A stretch of 64,000 nt of DNA, from contig BQIV01000026.1 in the NCBI GenBank assembly GCA_021604005.1, positions 1 through 64,000 on the forward strand. Reading direction: 5' to 3'. A program made the position numbers and the translations under genes. This DNA comes from Nitrospirales bacterium (GTDB lineage: Bacteria > Nitrospirota > Nitrospiria > Nitrospirales > UBA8639). The notes under the pieces are model-generated. The model was not told where the DNA came from, did no database searches, and saw only the letters and a program-made list of their open reading frames with translations. Shown one piece after another: positions 26,117-35,802 of the stretch. Within the stretch, counting starts at the first letter, position 1. Each line of letters begins with the position of its first letter.

Positions 26117-27985
26117 TTAGCTATTGCGAGTTTTTTTTGCTGTTGATCGGCTTCGTCGAACCACGGTATGGGTGCCTTTTCGAGAGTTTAAGGCCAGATC
26201 AAGATTCGATGCTGCGGTGATCAACCCAAAATGTGTAAAGGCTTGCGGAAAGTTTCCTAGTTGTTCTCCTGTATGGGAGACTTCTTCTGCATATAAACGG
26301 AGATGATTTGTATAGCTTAACATTTTTTCGAAAATAAGGCGTGCTTCGGTGAGTCGACCGGCTCTTGTCAAGGCTTCGACCAGCCAGAAGGTACATAAGC
26401 TGAAGGTCCCTTCTTCGCCTTCAAGTCCATCTGACGCGGCCTTGCCAATTTCGTATCGATAGACAAGACTGCCAAGGGCCAGTTGTTCCAATGTCCGGTC
26501 AATGGTTGAGAGCATACGGGGGTCGGTCGGTGAGACAAAGAAGACGAGCGGCATGATGAGATTGGAGGCGTCGAGGGCTTCGCTTCCATATGATTGCACA
26601 AAGGCGCCGACTTTTGGATTCCATCCATTTTCCATGACATCGGTATAAATACGGTCGCGTTCGGCCATCCATCGTACCCGATTTCCTGGGTAGCCTCGGC
26701 TATCAGCAAGACGAATGCCACGATCGAGGGCGACCCAGCACATGACCTTGGAATAGACAAAGTGTTGGCGGCCTCCACGCACCTCCCAAATGCCTTCGTC
26801 GGGCTGTTCCCAATTTTCACAGACGTAGTCTAAGAGGCGGCAGAGGTTGACCCATAGATCGTAGGAGATTGGTGATCCATGTTTATTGTACAGGTACACG
26901 GCATCCATGATGGTGCCGTAAATATCTAATTGGAGTTGATTAGCCGCCCCATTGCCGATCCGGACAGGCCGCGAGCCACGGTGTCCATCGAGGTGATTCA
27001 GTTCTTCTTCGGCTAAATCCCGTCGCCCATCGATTCCATAGACCAGCTGGAGTGAGCCATCTGGGTTCAGTTCATGGCAGCGTGCGTTGAGCCAATCCAT
27101 GAACCGGGCGGCTTCAACCGTGAATCCTAGGCGAAGCAGTCCGTAGAGTGAAAAGGCGGCGTCCCTGATCCATGTGTATCGATAGTCCCAATTGCGTGGG
27201 CCACCGATGTGCTCGGGAAGGCTGGTTGTCGGGGCCGCGACAATGGCTCCGGTCGGTGCGTACGTCAGGAGTTTTAGGGTGAGCGCTGAGCGGTGCACCA
27301 TTTCCCGCCACCGGCCGTCGTATTGACACTGGCCTAGCCAACGTTGCCAAAACGCTGAGGTATTTTGAAAGGCTTCATCTCCGGTCTCAGGGTTGGCCAA
27401 CAAGTCGGCATTTCCATTGTTCTCAATAAATTCCAGAAAAAATGTCAGGCTTTCACCTTGCTTGACGACAAACTCTTTGTAGGCTGTTCCCTCTCGTACC
27501 TTGAGGGGAATGGGGCTGACGAGTCCAACGGAGCTGGATGCGGTTCGGAAAATGGCACCTCGTCCGATGATTTCAGCCGTATGGGTGTCGCGCCCATAGT
27601 TGAAGGCCGGCTCGCATTCCAGCCGGAATCGGACTTGTCCGCGAACCACAGAGACCATACGAATGATTTGGTGCCGTCTCGGCCGATACCCGGGTTCGTC
27701 AGACTCTACCGGCATGAAGTCGGTAAGTTCTCCGACGCCGTCATCTTGCAGGAAACGCGTGAGCAAGATGTTGGTTTCCGGCAGATACATCTGCCGGGTA
27801 TTGCCTTTGTGTACCGGGGCAATCTTGAAATGTCCGCCAGCCTTGTGATCGAGGATGGATCCAAAGAGGCTTGGAGAGTCGAAATGTGGAAGGCAGCACC
27901 AATCAATGGAGCCATCGAGACCGACGAGTGCGACCGTATGGAGGTCTCCGATGATGCCGTAGTCGCCAATATTTTTATACGCCAT
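26117..27985 (-). CDS. Glycoside hydrolase family 15 (glucoamylase/trehalase-like)
   Basis: A 622-residue cytosolic protein of the bacterial GH15 family, acting on alpha-glucans or trehalose. It opens with the typical [16 protein letters not shown] and [15 protein letters not shown] segments of the N-terminal domain. The (alpha/alpha)6 barrel contains [17 protein letters not shown], the substrate-binding hallmark, then [24 protein letters not shown] and the later [10 protein letters not shown] and [21 protein letters not shown] segments, the first glutamate of which is the usual catalytic base. There is no signal peptide, so an intracellular role in glycogen or trehalose breakdown is likely; substrate is not decided by the sequence. 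Its location beside zwf/gnd fits feeding glucose into the pentose phosphate pathway. The C terminus is basic. Confidence 0.9.
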   Translation of the reverse strand: MAYKNIGDYGIIGDLHTVALVGLDGSIDWCCLPHFDSPSLFGSILDHKAGGHFKIAPVHKGNTRQMYLPETNILLTRFLQDDGVGELTDFMPVESDEPGYRPRRHQIIRMVSVVRGQVRFRLECEPAFNYGRDTHTAEIIGRGAIFRTASSSVGLVSPIPLKVREGTAYKEFVVKQGESLTFFLEFIENNGNADLLANPETGDEAFQNTSAFWQRWLGQCQYDGRWREMVHRSALTLKLLTYAPTGAIVAAPTTSLPEHIGGPRNWDYRYTWIRDAAFSLYGLLRLGFTVEAARFMDWLNARCHELNPDGSLQLVYGIDGRRDLAEEELNHLDGHRGSRPVRIGNGAANQLQLDIYGTIMDAVYLYNKHGSPISYDLWVNLCRLLDYVCENWEQPDEGIWEVRGGRQHFVYSKVMCWVALDRGIRLADSRGYPGNRVRWMAERDRIYTDVMENGWNPKVGAFVQSYGSEALDASNLIMPLVFFVSPTDPRMLSTIDRTLEQLALGSLVYRYEIGKAASDGLEGEEGTFSLCTFWLVEALTRAGRLTEARLIFEKMLSYTNHLRLYAEEVSHTGEQLGNFPQAFTHFGLITAASNLDLALNSRKGTHTVVRRSRSTAKKTRNS

Positions 27986-28193
27986 AATCTTATGGTTGCT
28001 TACTATAGCAGTGAATGATTGAAAATACTATATATGGTAGGTCTTAATTTTTTTTATACAATACTCTGGAAGGTCTAAGACGTATGACCAGATAGCCGAA
28101 TTCCATCAATGATGCCTTTGGGATTATGCACATTGTTGACATGTAAAATCTCAGGCGAAGGAATGGACAGTGATGGAGATTCGTCGAGTTCTC

Positions 28194-28391
28194 CTAGACC
28201 CGGATATCAATAATCTGTCGAGTGTCCTTGTTGGGATTAGGGGTTTTTGTTGATTTTTCTGGGGTTGAGGGCTTTTTCTCACGTGGTCGACGACGAAAGT
28301 AACTTCCCTTCTGCCCGACATCACGATCTCCGATGGCGGTCGTGGTTCGGTGTTGCGGAAAATGTACCTGTGCGGTTGTTCCAATGTCCAT
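28194..28391 (-). CDS. Small basic hypothetical protein
   Basis: A 65-residue reading frame with an excellent ribosome site (GGAGGAGGT 5 bases before ATG 28391). The product is hydrophilic, rich in Lys, Arg, Thr and Pro (KKPSTPEKSTKTPNPN), with no membrane segment or known motif. I do not recognise the family. The strong start site is the main reason for calling it; the flanking 208 and 293 bases are non-coding. Its role is unknown. Confidence 0.55.
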   Translation of the reverse strand: MDIGTTAQVHFPQHRTTTAIGDRDVGQKGSYFRRRPREKKPSTPEKSTKTPNPNKDTRQIIDIRV

Positions 28392-28684
28392 ATCCCACCT
28401 CCTCCGTGAAGTAGTAAAATTACATGGAATGACTATAAGACTGACTCTTATCTATACGTATCGGTAGAAATGTGAAAAAACCTAAGAGAAAAGTTCTTGA
28501 AGAGACGTATTCGTCATAGTTTGCCTGAACCTGTCCATAACGATTTTGTCCTGCTCATTATGTGAGGGGACGTGGATGCCTAGAGCCTGAGGGGTTCGTG
28601 ATTGGTTTCTGGTTATATTGGCGGTGTGTGTATGACAAAAGGTTCTCGTGACAGAACCTTCAATCGACCGTATAATCCATACCT

Positions 28685-29797
28685 ATGACAAGGGATGTTC
28701 TCCGGACTCATTCTCCCCTAACCTATAATCTGCTTGGGCAGGCCCTTCAAGCAGACCTTCCGTTTTCCGCACAATGTATCGCCTGTCATCCCTTAGCCGG
28801 TGATGCCTCAAATCGCCGGTATTATCGTCTCACCCTGGCAGAGGCGCCCGTCGATTCTCTCATTCTGATGCAGTTGGCTGATCCGGAAGGGTTTAAAGCC
28901 TCTGAGGAAGCGGTGAGCGGATCGGCTCCCGACGTGACCGAATTGCCCTTTCTGAATGTCTTAACGTTTCTTCGTTCTCTCGATATTGCCGTTCCGGCTT
29001 CATATTATTTTGACGAGTCGGGAGGGTTATTGTATTTAGAAGATTTTGGAGATCTGACCTTGGCGGAGGCCTGTGCAGCGGGAGATCAGGCTAGGTGTGA
29101 ACAGCTGTATGAGCAGGCTATCGATACCTTGGTCCAGATCCATGTTCGGGCAACATGGCATGAGCAACGGGAATGTCTAGCCTTTGAGCGGGCATTTGAC
29201 GTGCCGTTGTTCATGTGGGAGTTTGAACACTTTCTGGAATATGGGGTGGAAGCTCGGCAGGGGAAGCCGTTGGGCGATGAGGCGGCTCGACACATACGTG
29301 AGGCGTTTCAGGCAATGGCTGAATATATTGTTGTGCAGCCACGGGTGTTTACGCATCGTGACTATCATTCTCGAAATCTCATGGTTGCCGGTAAACGGTT
29401 GGGCGTGATTGATTTTCAGGATGCGTTGCTCGGCCCGGCAACGTATGATTTAGCGTCGCTGCTTCGGGATTCTTATGTGGCGCTTCCGGAACATGTCATT
29501 GACAAGATGATTGACCGTTATGTGCGTGGGATGTGCTCGGAGCTGGATCGAGCGAGACAACAGGAGTTGTTGCTCGATGACCCCGTGGCATTTCGGCGAT
29601 TGTTTGACTATACCAGCATCCAACGAAATCTTAAGGCCGCCGGTCGGTTTGTCTATATCGATCGCGTGAAGCAGAATCCAAAGTTTCTTGCGGATATCCC
29701 ACGTACATTGGGGTATGTACGCAACAATTTGGCAAAATACCCTGAGTTGCATACGTTGTTGATCCATCTCTCCCCTCATGTGCCGGAATGGCAATAG
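28685..29797 (+). CDS. amgK: Cell-wall sugar kinase AmgK (N-acetylmuramate/GlcNAc kinase)
   Basis: Aminoglycoside-phosphotransferase-fold kinase that phosphorylates the anomeric hydroxyl of MurNAc (and GlcNAc) in the peptidoglycan recycling shortcut that bypasses de novo UDP-MurNAc synthesis. It has 370 residues. Seen: GDASNRRYYRL near the N terminus, LYLEDFGD, the catalytic loop THRDYHSRNLM and metal-binding VIDFQDALLGP. The next gene, 19 bases downstream on the same strand, is a MurU-like nucleotidyltransferase, which is the standard amgK-murU pair and supports this over a generic APH. The ATG at 28685 has no obvious strong ribosome site. Confidence 0.9.
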   Translation: MTRDVLRTHSPLTYNLLGQALQADLPFSAQCIACHPLAGDASNRRYYRLTLAEAPVDSLILMQLADPEGFKASEEAVSGSAPDVTELPFLNVLTFLRSLDIAVPASYYFDESGGLLYLEDFGDLTLAEACAAGDQARCEQLYEQAIDTLVQIHVRATWHEQRECLAFERAFDVPLFMWEFEHFLEYGVEARQGKPLGDEAARHIREAFQAMAEYIVVQPRVFTHRDYHSRNLMVAGKRLGVIDFQDALLGPATYDLASLLRDSYVALPEHVIDKMIDRYVRGMCSELDRARQQELLLDDPVAFRRLFDYTSIQRNLKAAGRFVYIDRVKQNPKFLADIPRTLGYVRNNLAKYPELHTLLIHLSPHVPEWQ

Positions 29798-29816
29798 CTG
29801 GTCGTCGTAGTTACCT

Positions 29817-30563
29817 ATGCGTGCGATGATTCTTGCTGCAGGGTTGGGTACTCGTTTACGGCAGTACACCAACTCGCTTCCGAAACCCTTGTTGCCCGTT
29901 GACGGAACCCCCTTGATCGTTTGGAATCTGCTGCTGCTTCGGCAGTATGGTATTCATGAGGTCATAATCAATCTTCATTACCTGGGGCACATGATTGAGC
30001 AGGCGTTGGGCGATGGTACACAATGGGGCATGCAGATTTCCTATTCCAAGGAGCCTGTGATTCTTGGAACGGGTGGGGGACTGCGGCAAGCCGAGGCCTT
30101 TTTCCAGGGAGAAGACTTTCTCACATTAAACGCAGACACGCTGATCGACATCGATCTCGGCGAGGTCCAACAGGTCCATGCAGCCAATCACGCCAGAGTC
30201 ACGATGGTGTTACGCGATGATCCGCATGTCGAACAATGGGGCGTGGTTGAGACGACGAACGATAATCACGTGGTGAGTATTAATGGACGCGGTCACTGTG
30301 AGCGCGGTGATGTGGGAACGTTGCAGCCGCGCATGTTTGCCGGAGTACATATTGTGAGCCCTCGAGTCTTGGCCCATTGTCCGCCTGGACAATCGTCTTC
30401 CATTATTGATGCGTATGTGATGGAGTTAGAAAGCGGGGCAACAATTATGGGGTATCTTCACGCTGGCTACTGGTCGGATATTGGGACTCCTGAACGGTAT
30501 GAGCAGGCGCAGCGAGATGTCGATGCCGGGTATGTAACCTTGTCCTCGCGCGCGGCGGGGTGA
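29817..30563 (+). CDS. murU: N-acetylmuramate-1-phosphate uridylyltransferase MurU
   Basis: Nucleotidyltransferase that converts MurNAc-1-phosphate and UTP to UDP-MurNAc, completing the AmgK/MurU recycling route. The 248-residue protein has the nucleotide-binding signature MILAAGLGTRLRQYT, PKPLLPVDGTPL, the GTGGGLRQA segment and LNADTLIDID with the metal aspartate, and ends with YWSDIGTPERYEQA. It lacks the C-terminal hexapeptide domain of longer GlmU-like or mannose-1-phosphate enzymes, as expected for MurU. It follows amgK after 19 bases and ends the operon; repeat F lies about 80 bases beyond. Confidence 0.9.
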   Translation: MRAMILAAGLGTRLRQYTNSLPKPLLPVDGTPLIVWNLLLLRQYGIHEVIINLHYLGHMIEQALGDGTQWGMQISYSKEPVILGTGGGLRQAEAFFQGEDFLTLNADTLIDIDLGEVQQVHAANHARVTMVLRDDPHVEQWGVVETTNDNHVVSINGRGHCERGDVGTLQPRMFAGVHIVSPRVLAHCPPGQSSSIIDAYVMELESGATIMGYLHAGYWSDIGTPERYEQAQRDVDAGYVTLSSRAAG

Positions 30564-30644
30564 TGGTCCAGGTAGATGTTTTTACGCGAATCGTATAATG
30601 TTTCGATACTGATGCAACCGTAAGAGTCGATCGCTAACGGTCTG

Positions 30645-30690
30645 GGCTATAGCCGTTCCAATTTATGTCCATATAGTTCCAAAAGGCTAT
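30645..30690 (+). repeat. TATAGC-family repeat, short copy F
   Basis: GGGCTATAGCCGTTCCAATT to AGTTCCAAAAGGCTAT. It is an imperfect palindrome whose halves resemble both ends of the longer copies (TATAGCCGTT and CCAATA-GTTCCAA). It may be an internally deleted member of the family. It lies downstream of murU and about 70 bases before the diguanylate cyclase gene. Confidence 0.5.
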
Positions 30691-30755
30691 TGACGAGGTG
30701 TGGCATTCTATGCCTATAGATGTTGTACATCCGTGAGATTTAGAAACAGTATCGT

Positions 30756-32744
30756 ATGAGTGTTCAGATGCACGCATCTCCATTGGATACATATAAAGAA
30801 CGGCTTTCTCGGCTCCTTCAGGCGTTGGATTCGCAGGACGTCACATTGTCTTCCTCAGTGGAAGCCTCGTTAGCTCTGGCCTGTCAGCAATTAGAGACTG
30901 CCTTAGCGGCGACTCCCCACGGAGATTCCGAACAGGCCGTGCTGCCCCATGTCCCGCTTCATGTCGAGGGAAATGGTTCGTCCTTGCCATTTCAGCCTGT
31001 CCAAGAAATTTTAAACTGTATTCCTGATAGCCATATTGTGACGTCGTCCGATGGTGTCATTCATATGGCGAATCAACAGGCCGCGCGGTTGTTTCAACTT
31101 ACCCAACCTCAATTGATGGGTCGTTCTTTAGCAAGCTTGATGAGTCAGGAGAATTGGGCGAATCTCTTGGAACGGTTAGAGACGTTAAATGGAAACGTGC
31201 AAAACTGGCAAGGAGAGCTGCAGGTAGTTCCCCACTCGCAAGCTCCACGCTCCGTGGTGTGTACGCTTTCGGCTCTGCGGAATACCGACGGACAGTTGGT
31301 TGGTGCGCACTGGCTTCTCTGGGATGTTACTGAACATCGGCATGGGATTATCGCGCAAGAGTTATCCAATGAACTGATTCAATTGCTCCTTTCGGGCATG
31401 ACCGTACGGCAGGCGTTGTCGATTGTGTGTCGCCGGCTAGTTGAAACCTTTGCCTATCCATTTGTGTGGATCGGTACTCAGGAAGCCGGAGGGTCGATGT
31501 GTTCCATCGCATATGACGGCGATTCGAGCGTCTCGTCGGTGCAACGTCTTGAGCAATTCGATGATGCAAGCACGTCGGATAATGCCGTGAGTCATGCCAT
31601 TCAACAGAAGCGCACGCACGTCGTGAAACATGATCAGACGAATGATTCACGAAGTGTGGAATGGCTTCGTGCTGAGGGCTTTCAATCTCAGATTGTTGTG
31701 CCGCTCTGTATCGATGACCAGGTGTTGGGCGTCTTAATGATTTGTTCTCACCAAGCCGATGAGTTTGAGCCAAGTATCGTCAGGTGGTTAGAACAGCTTG
31801 GTGTCCATATGAGTAAAGCGATGTTTGTGGCTCAAAACTATGATCATTTACGCCTGCAGGGTAAAGCGCTGAACTCTGCAGAACATGCCGTCTGTATCAC
31901 CAATCCTGAAGGGACGATTGAGTGGGTGAACGATGCGTATTGCCGTATGAGTGGTTACGAGGTTGGGGAGGTGATCGGAACGGTGCTGCCTTCATCGCAA
32001 GCCAAACCGTTTCGACAGTTATTGAAACGGGCAAGCGAACAAGAATTGCCCGCACAATCTTGGAAGGTCGAATCGACCGCCACGCGAAAGGACGGTCGAG
32101 CGTATACGATGGAGGAGGTGCTGACACCACTTTTGAATGAAGATGGGCGTGTGTCCAATATCGTCGCTATTCTTCAGGATATTACGAGCCGAAAAGAGGC
32201 TGAAACGCAAATCATTCATCGTGTCTATCATGACCCACTGACGGACCTTCCCAATCGCGTCATGTTTCAGGATCGACTTGAACAAGCCTTGGCCCAGGCC
32301 CGAAGGCATCAACGGCTCCTCGCCGTGTTTTTTATTGATCTGGACTGTTTTAAACGTGTCAATGATGAATTTGGACATCGAGCTGGTGATCAGTTACTCA
32401 AAACAGTCGCCGAACGCCTGGAGCGTTGTGTTCGGGCGACGGATACGGTTGCCCGTTTAAGTGGTGATGAATTTACCTTGATTCTGCAAGATCTTGAACA
32501 TGCGGATGACGCTCAGCATGTCGCGCAAAAAATTTTAGATTGTGTCGTCGATCCTATCGCGATTGATGATCATCAGGTACAGGTCCGCACGAGTATCGGG
32601 ATCGCCCTATTTCCAGTCGATGCGGTGGAGCCTGAAGATCTTCTGCGTCAAGCTGATCGTGCAATGTATAAGGCCAAAGAACTTGGCGGGCACGCGTGGG
32701 CATTTTCCTCTGGCGGAGCCAGGTCGTGTGTCCCGGGTGCTTAA
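30756..32744 (+). CDS. PAS-GAF-PAS-GGDEF diguanylate cyclase
   Basis: A 662-residue signalling protein. A first PAS-type domain (about 85-195, DSHIVTSSDGVIHMANQQAA) is followed by a GAF domain (about 205-360, VGVLM-like VLGVLMICSH), a second PAS (about 370-490, GTIEWVNDAYCRMSGYE, then a PAC-like VAILQDITSRKE) and a GGDEF domain. The active-site loop reads SGDEF (569-573), an accepted variant, and an RxxD inhibitory site RATD lies exactly five residues before it (560-563), so feedback inhibition by c-di-GMP is likely. FFIDLDCFKRVND supplies the metal aspartate. No membrane segment is seen. It is the only c-di-GMP synthase in the window and could feed the riboswitch at 54.8 kb. Confidence 0.92.
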   Translation: MSVQMHASPLDTYKERLSRLLQALDSQDVTLSSSVEASLALACQQLETALAATPHGDSEQAVLPHVPLHVEGNGSSLPFQPVQEILNCIPDSHIVTSSDGVIHMANQQAARLFQLTQPQLMGRSLASLMSQENWANLLERLETLNGNVQNWQGELQVVPHSQAPRSVVCTLSALRNTDGQLVGAHWLLWDVTEHRHGIIAQELSNELIQLLLSGMTVRQALSIVCRRLVETFAYPFVWIGTQEAGGSMCSIAYDGDSSVSSVQRLEQFDDASTSDNAVSHAIQQKRTHVVKHDQTNDSRSVEWLRAEGFQSQIVVPLCIDDQVLGVLMICSHQADEFEPSIVRWLEQLGVHMSKAMFVAQNYDHLRLQGKALNSAEHAVCITNPEGTIEWVNDAYCRMSGYEVGEVIGTVLPSSQAKPFRQLLKRASEQELPAQSWKVESTATRKDGRAYTMEEVLTPLLNEDGRVSNIVAILQDITSRKEAETQIIHRVYHDPLTDLPNRVMFQDRLEQALAQARRHQRLLAVFFIDLDCFKRVNDEFGHRAGDQLLKTVAERLERCVRATDTVARLSGDEFTLILQDLEHADDAQHVAQKILDCVVDPIAIDDHQVQVRTSIGIALFPVDAVEPEDLLRQADRAMYKAKELGGHAWAFSSGGARSCVPGA

Positions 32745-33120
32745 CGTCTATCCTGCCGCTAGCACGGTTTGCTTCGATTCGTGAATCCTCCTTCCTCAAG
32801 TCTTTCCCGTTAATCATTGCGCGTGTTCTTTTTCCCTACATGCCTGTTGAGGTGCGTTGGGGAAATACCACGGATGTTGAAAAAATGCTTCGGACCCTCG
32901 TCTTTGTGCCGATGTTGTTCGGGGTGAATGTCTTGCCGGTCTTTCTGCACTAAACCTTATTGAGGAGTGGAGTTCTTCTGGGATTGCGTTGCTGTAGTCT
33001 TATGTCTCTGTATGTGAAATGGCTTGATGTCATTGGACGTTCAGGGTTTTTTGTGAAGTCGTATGATTGTTCATATAGAACACGAGGAGATATGTGTCTG
33101 TATGATAACTGAAAAAGCGA
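32745..33120. other. Intergenic region before the pal operon
   Basis: No supported gene in these 376 bases. A 22-codon hydrophobic frame beginning at about 32888 has no ribosome site. The region presumably holds the pal operon promoter, but no consensus stands out. Confidence 0.35.
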
Positions 33121-33276
33121 ATGCGAAAACCGGTGAAAACAGGTTTGAATTTCTATCTTCTTGGAGTTGGTCCTATTATTGCATTATGTGTATTGTCGGT
33201 GTTGTGTGCAATGCTGATTTGCGCGTTATTATTCGTATGTGATGAATCGAGATATAGAGTAATGAAAGGAGCATGA
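33121..33276 (+). CDS. Possible small membrane protein upstream of pal
   Basis: A 51-codon frame starting MRKPVKTGLNFYLL and containing one long hydrophobic segment (GVGPIIALCVLSVLCAML), ending in an ATGA overlap with the pal frame. The overlap and single transmembrane segment suggest a genuine small gene or a leader peptide coupled to pal. The ribosome site is weak and no family is recognised, so this is tentative. Confidence 0.35.
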   Translation: MRKPVKTGLNFYLLGVGPIIALCVLSVLCAMLICALLFVCDESRYRVMKGA

Positions 33277-34043
33277 CTGAGATGAGGCTACAAGGCGTGT
33301 ATTATCAATCACTCATGACGCTTGTCATACTTCTTTCGATGATCTTCCTGGTGAGTGGGTGCAGTCACCGCTCGACTCATGCAACCGCGCATGGGCAGAA
33401 GGTCAAGAAGAATCACATGAATGAAGCGGATACGGATCAGCTGGCTTTGCTTGATGAAGGATCAGGCGGACAATCTGGAATGGGGAAAGACGGTTTTGAT
33501 GTCGGAGGGAACGGGTCGGGTCCGTTTTCTTCGTCGGACGGACTGTTTTCTCGCGAGTCATTAGAAGAAAGCGATGTAGATATTAAACCTCTTTCACCAT
33601 CCGATCGTGCAAGGCAATATTGGAATCAACGGAGACAAGCGGAGTTGCTCTCCGATCGTTCGGGTCTCAACGATGTCTATTTTGCCTTAGATAGTTGGGA
33701 ATTAACCGATGAAGCGAAGCAGGCCTTACTCAGGAATGCCAAGATTTTGAGATCGAATCCAACAAACGTCGTGACCATCGAAGGCCATTGTGATGAGCGT
33801 GGCACACGAGCGTACAATTATATCCTTGGGAAAAAACGAGCGTTGCGCGTACGTAATTACTTGACGAGCCTTGGGGTCTCTCCAGAACAACTGACAGTTA
33901 TGACGTATGGCAAAGATAATCCACTGTGTCGTGGTGGGGCGGAGTCTTGTTTTCAGCAAAACCGGCGTGCGCATTTTTTGCTTGGTATCAAGGTGGCTGA
34001 TGTGAGACCTTGGGACACTGATCATGATGAATGGATCGATTGA
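33273..34043 (+). CDS. pal: Peptidoglycan-associated lipoprotein Pal
   Basis: Outer-membrane lipoprotein that tethers the envelope to peptidoglycan. The signal peptide ends in the lipobox LVSGC (cysteine near residue 30), followed by a flexible acidic/glycine-rich linker of about 90 residues and a C-terminal OmpA-like domain: VYFALDSWELTDEA, IEGHCDERGTRAYN and GKKRALRVRNYL, with the diaminopimelate-binding D and R conserved. Total 256 residues from ATG 33273; AAAGGAG at 33264-33270 lies too close to that start, and ATG 33282 is better spaced. A ybgF-like gene follows after 43 bases. TolB, TolA, TolQ and TolR genes are not adjacent. Confidence 0.9.
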   Translation: MTEMRLQGVYYQSLMTLVILLSMIFLVSGCSHRSTHATAHGQKVKKNHMNEADTDQLALLDEGSGGQSGMGKDGFDVGGNGSGPFSSSDGLFSRESLEESDVDIKPLSPSDRARQYWNQRRQAELLSDRSGLNDVYFALDSWELTDEAKQALLRNAKILRSNPTNVVTIEGHCDERGTRAYNYILGKKRALRVRNYLTSLGVSPEQLTVMTYGKDNPLCRGGAESCFQQNRRAHFLLGIKVADVRPWDTDHDEWID

Positions 34044-34086
34044 ATATTCGACTGATGAATCTCTTGATTTCGTTTAGAGCCATGGT

Positions 34087-35538
34087 ATGAGTTTTGTGAA
34101 TAATACTCAGCGAGCCTGTTCAACCGTCTTAGTCATTATTGCCTGTTTGCTCAGTAGCGGGTGTGTGGCGCAGCAGGCGGACGTGGTGCGGATTAAGCGC
34201 GACCTTGATGCGCGAATCACGAAGTTGGACAAAAGCAAGGTTGATCTGCAGGCCGCAGTGGCTGAGGCTAATCAGGCCTTGCAAGAGGCAAATAGTATTA
34301 TCAGTACACAGCGTGCCGAAATACAGGATTTGCTTGAGGCCCGTGCTGAGGTTTTGGATCAAGTCACGACTATCAAGGATGGCGATTTATTTGAGGTTCG
34401 TGGGGCGATCGATCAGAGTGAGCATCATGTGCAGTCGGTCTCGAAACATATGGATTTGCTTGCTCAGGAAGTTGAAGAATCTCAACAAGAAGCTCAAGAG
34501 CGAGAAGCCAGATTTCTTTCTAAGGTTGAACAGCTTCAACAACAGATTCTTCAACAGAATGAGGTGCTAACGTCGCAAGCGCAAAACATTTCAGAGTTCC
34601 AGGGCTCGTTTGTTGATTTTAAGAATGCCTTGGATACGGTCCGGCAGGCGCTTGTGGATCAGGAAACAAAACTGGTGCAGGTTGACACGCAGATGGCTCG
34701 TTTAGCCAGCGATCAAAATAGCAAAAGCGATGTGGCGCAAACCAATTGGGAACAGATGAAGCAGAGTGTGGATAGTGTCGTATCTGCATTCGAGCAGGTG
34801 AGCCAAACACTTGCCGATCGGCTTGATGTACATGAACGTACCCTGGCGCAAGTTGTGAAAAGTCGATCACTGTCTGACGCAGCATCTGGACAGCCTGAGC
34901 GTCCGGCGGTTCATGTCGACCGTGCAGGGTCGACTCCTGTTCAAGACCTTCGGGACTCACTGAAGAACATGGCGTCTGCTCCACGTGATGCCGACCTGGG
35001 CTCTTCCTCTGAATCTGAACCCTCACGAGACCGGCTTTTTGAACGGCAGGAGACCCAAGCTTCACTTGACATGCTCGACCGTTCAAAAATTGTCGGAAGC
35101 CAATCAGCATCCCGCCCGGTTCAACAGCGATCGACGCCGACGGATCGTGAGGTTGCGACGTATCAGCAATACTATGAGATGTTGCGAAGCGGAGACTTAC
35201 AAGGAGCGTTTCAGGGGTTTCGTCAATTTCTCACGGCGTATCCTCGATCGTCGCTTGCCTCAAATGCTCAATACTGGCTCGGTGAGTGTTATTACGGCCA
35301 AGGCCAGTACACGCAGGCCATTCGTGAGTTTAAACGTGTCATGACCGCATATCCAACGAGCGCGAAAGTTCCTGCCGCGCTCCTCAAAATTGGCTATTCG
35401 CATTTAGGACTTCATAATGCCAAAGCCGCACGTTCAACGTTTCGTCAACTCGTTCGCACCTACCCCAAAAGCCAAGCCGCAACGAAAGCGTATGCCAGAT
35501 TGACTGAAGCAAGTCGATCTCGAAATGGCGCATCGTAA
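34087..35538 (+). CDS. ybgF: YbgF/CpoB-like Tol-Pal-associated TPR lipoprotein
   Basis: A 483-residue periplasmic protein. The N terminus has a signal peptide with lipobox-like LLSSGC, so it may be lipid-anchored. Residues about 30-270 are a long coiled coil rich in Gln, Glu, Asp and Lys; a Ser/Arg-rich linker follows. The C-terminal 120 residues hold TPR units of the YbgF kind: YEMLRSGDLQGAFQGFRQFL, YWLGECYYGQGQYTQAIREF and ALLKIGYSHLGLHNAKAA. CpoB/YbgF coordinates peptidoglycan synthesis and outer-membrane constriction with Tol-Pal. The unusually long coiled coil makes it about twice the length of the E. coli protein. It directly follows pal, consistent with an operon. Confidence 0.87.
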   Translation: MSFVNNTQRACSTVLVIIACLLSSGCVAQQADVVRIKRDLDARITKLDKSKVDLQAAVAEANQALQEANSIISTQRAEIQDLLEARAEVLDQVTTIKDGDLFEVRGAIDQSEHHVQSVSKHMDLLAQEVEESQQEAQEREARFLSKVEQLQQQILQQNEVLTSQAQNISEFQGSFVDFKNALDTVRQALVDQETKLVQVDTQMARLASDQNSKSDVAQTNWEQMKQSVDSVVSAFEQVSQTLADRLDVHERTLAQVVKSRSLSDAASGQPERPAVHVDRAGSTPVQDLRDSLKNMASAPRDADLGSSSESEPSRDRLFERQETQASLDMLDRSKIVGSQSASRPVQQRSTPTDREVATYQQYYEMLRSGDLQGAFQGFRQFLTAYPRSSLASNAQYWLGECYYGQGQYTQAIREFKRVMTAYPTSAKVPAALLKIGYSHLGLHNAKAARSTFRQLVRTYPKSQAATKAYARLTEASRSRNGAS

Positions 35539-35635
35539 CGCATTTTTCTTGATTAGCCATTTTAGAGGAGGAAGATAGGGTGTGGCTTTAGCTAGCGACT
35601 ATGTAGAGTTGTTATAAACCATGATGACTTCAACG

Positions 35636-35773
35636 CGCTATACACGCCTCAAACATCGGAAGGTTATACCTACTTGGATTGACTGACAATGCTTGATGTT
35701 TCTTATCAGGTATTGGATGGCACGCGTGTACAAGCTGGCGCTGTATCGTTTCGGTATAACTGAATCGGCTATA
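35636..35773 (-). repeat. TATAGC-family interspersed repeat, copy E
   Basis: A diverged copy in reverse orientation. On the minus strand it begins TATAGCCGATTCAGTTATAC (compare copies A and C: TATAGCCGTTTTAGTTATGC) and contains GGTATAACCTTCCG-TGTTTGAGGCGTGTATAGC near its end, matching GGCATACCCTTCCGCTTTGG of copy C. It lies between ybgF and the lipid-kinase gene. Confidence 0.55.
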
Positions 35774-35802
35774 TGTCATGTGTTCCTGCCTCGTGAGGTT
35801 CT

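Noticed and set aside
32696-32953. Frame of 85 codons overlapping the end of the GGDEF gene
   Set aside because: Out-of-frame shadow with no start signal.
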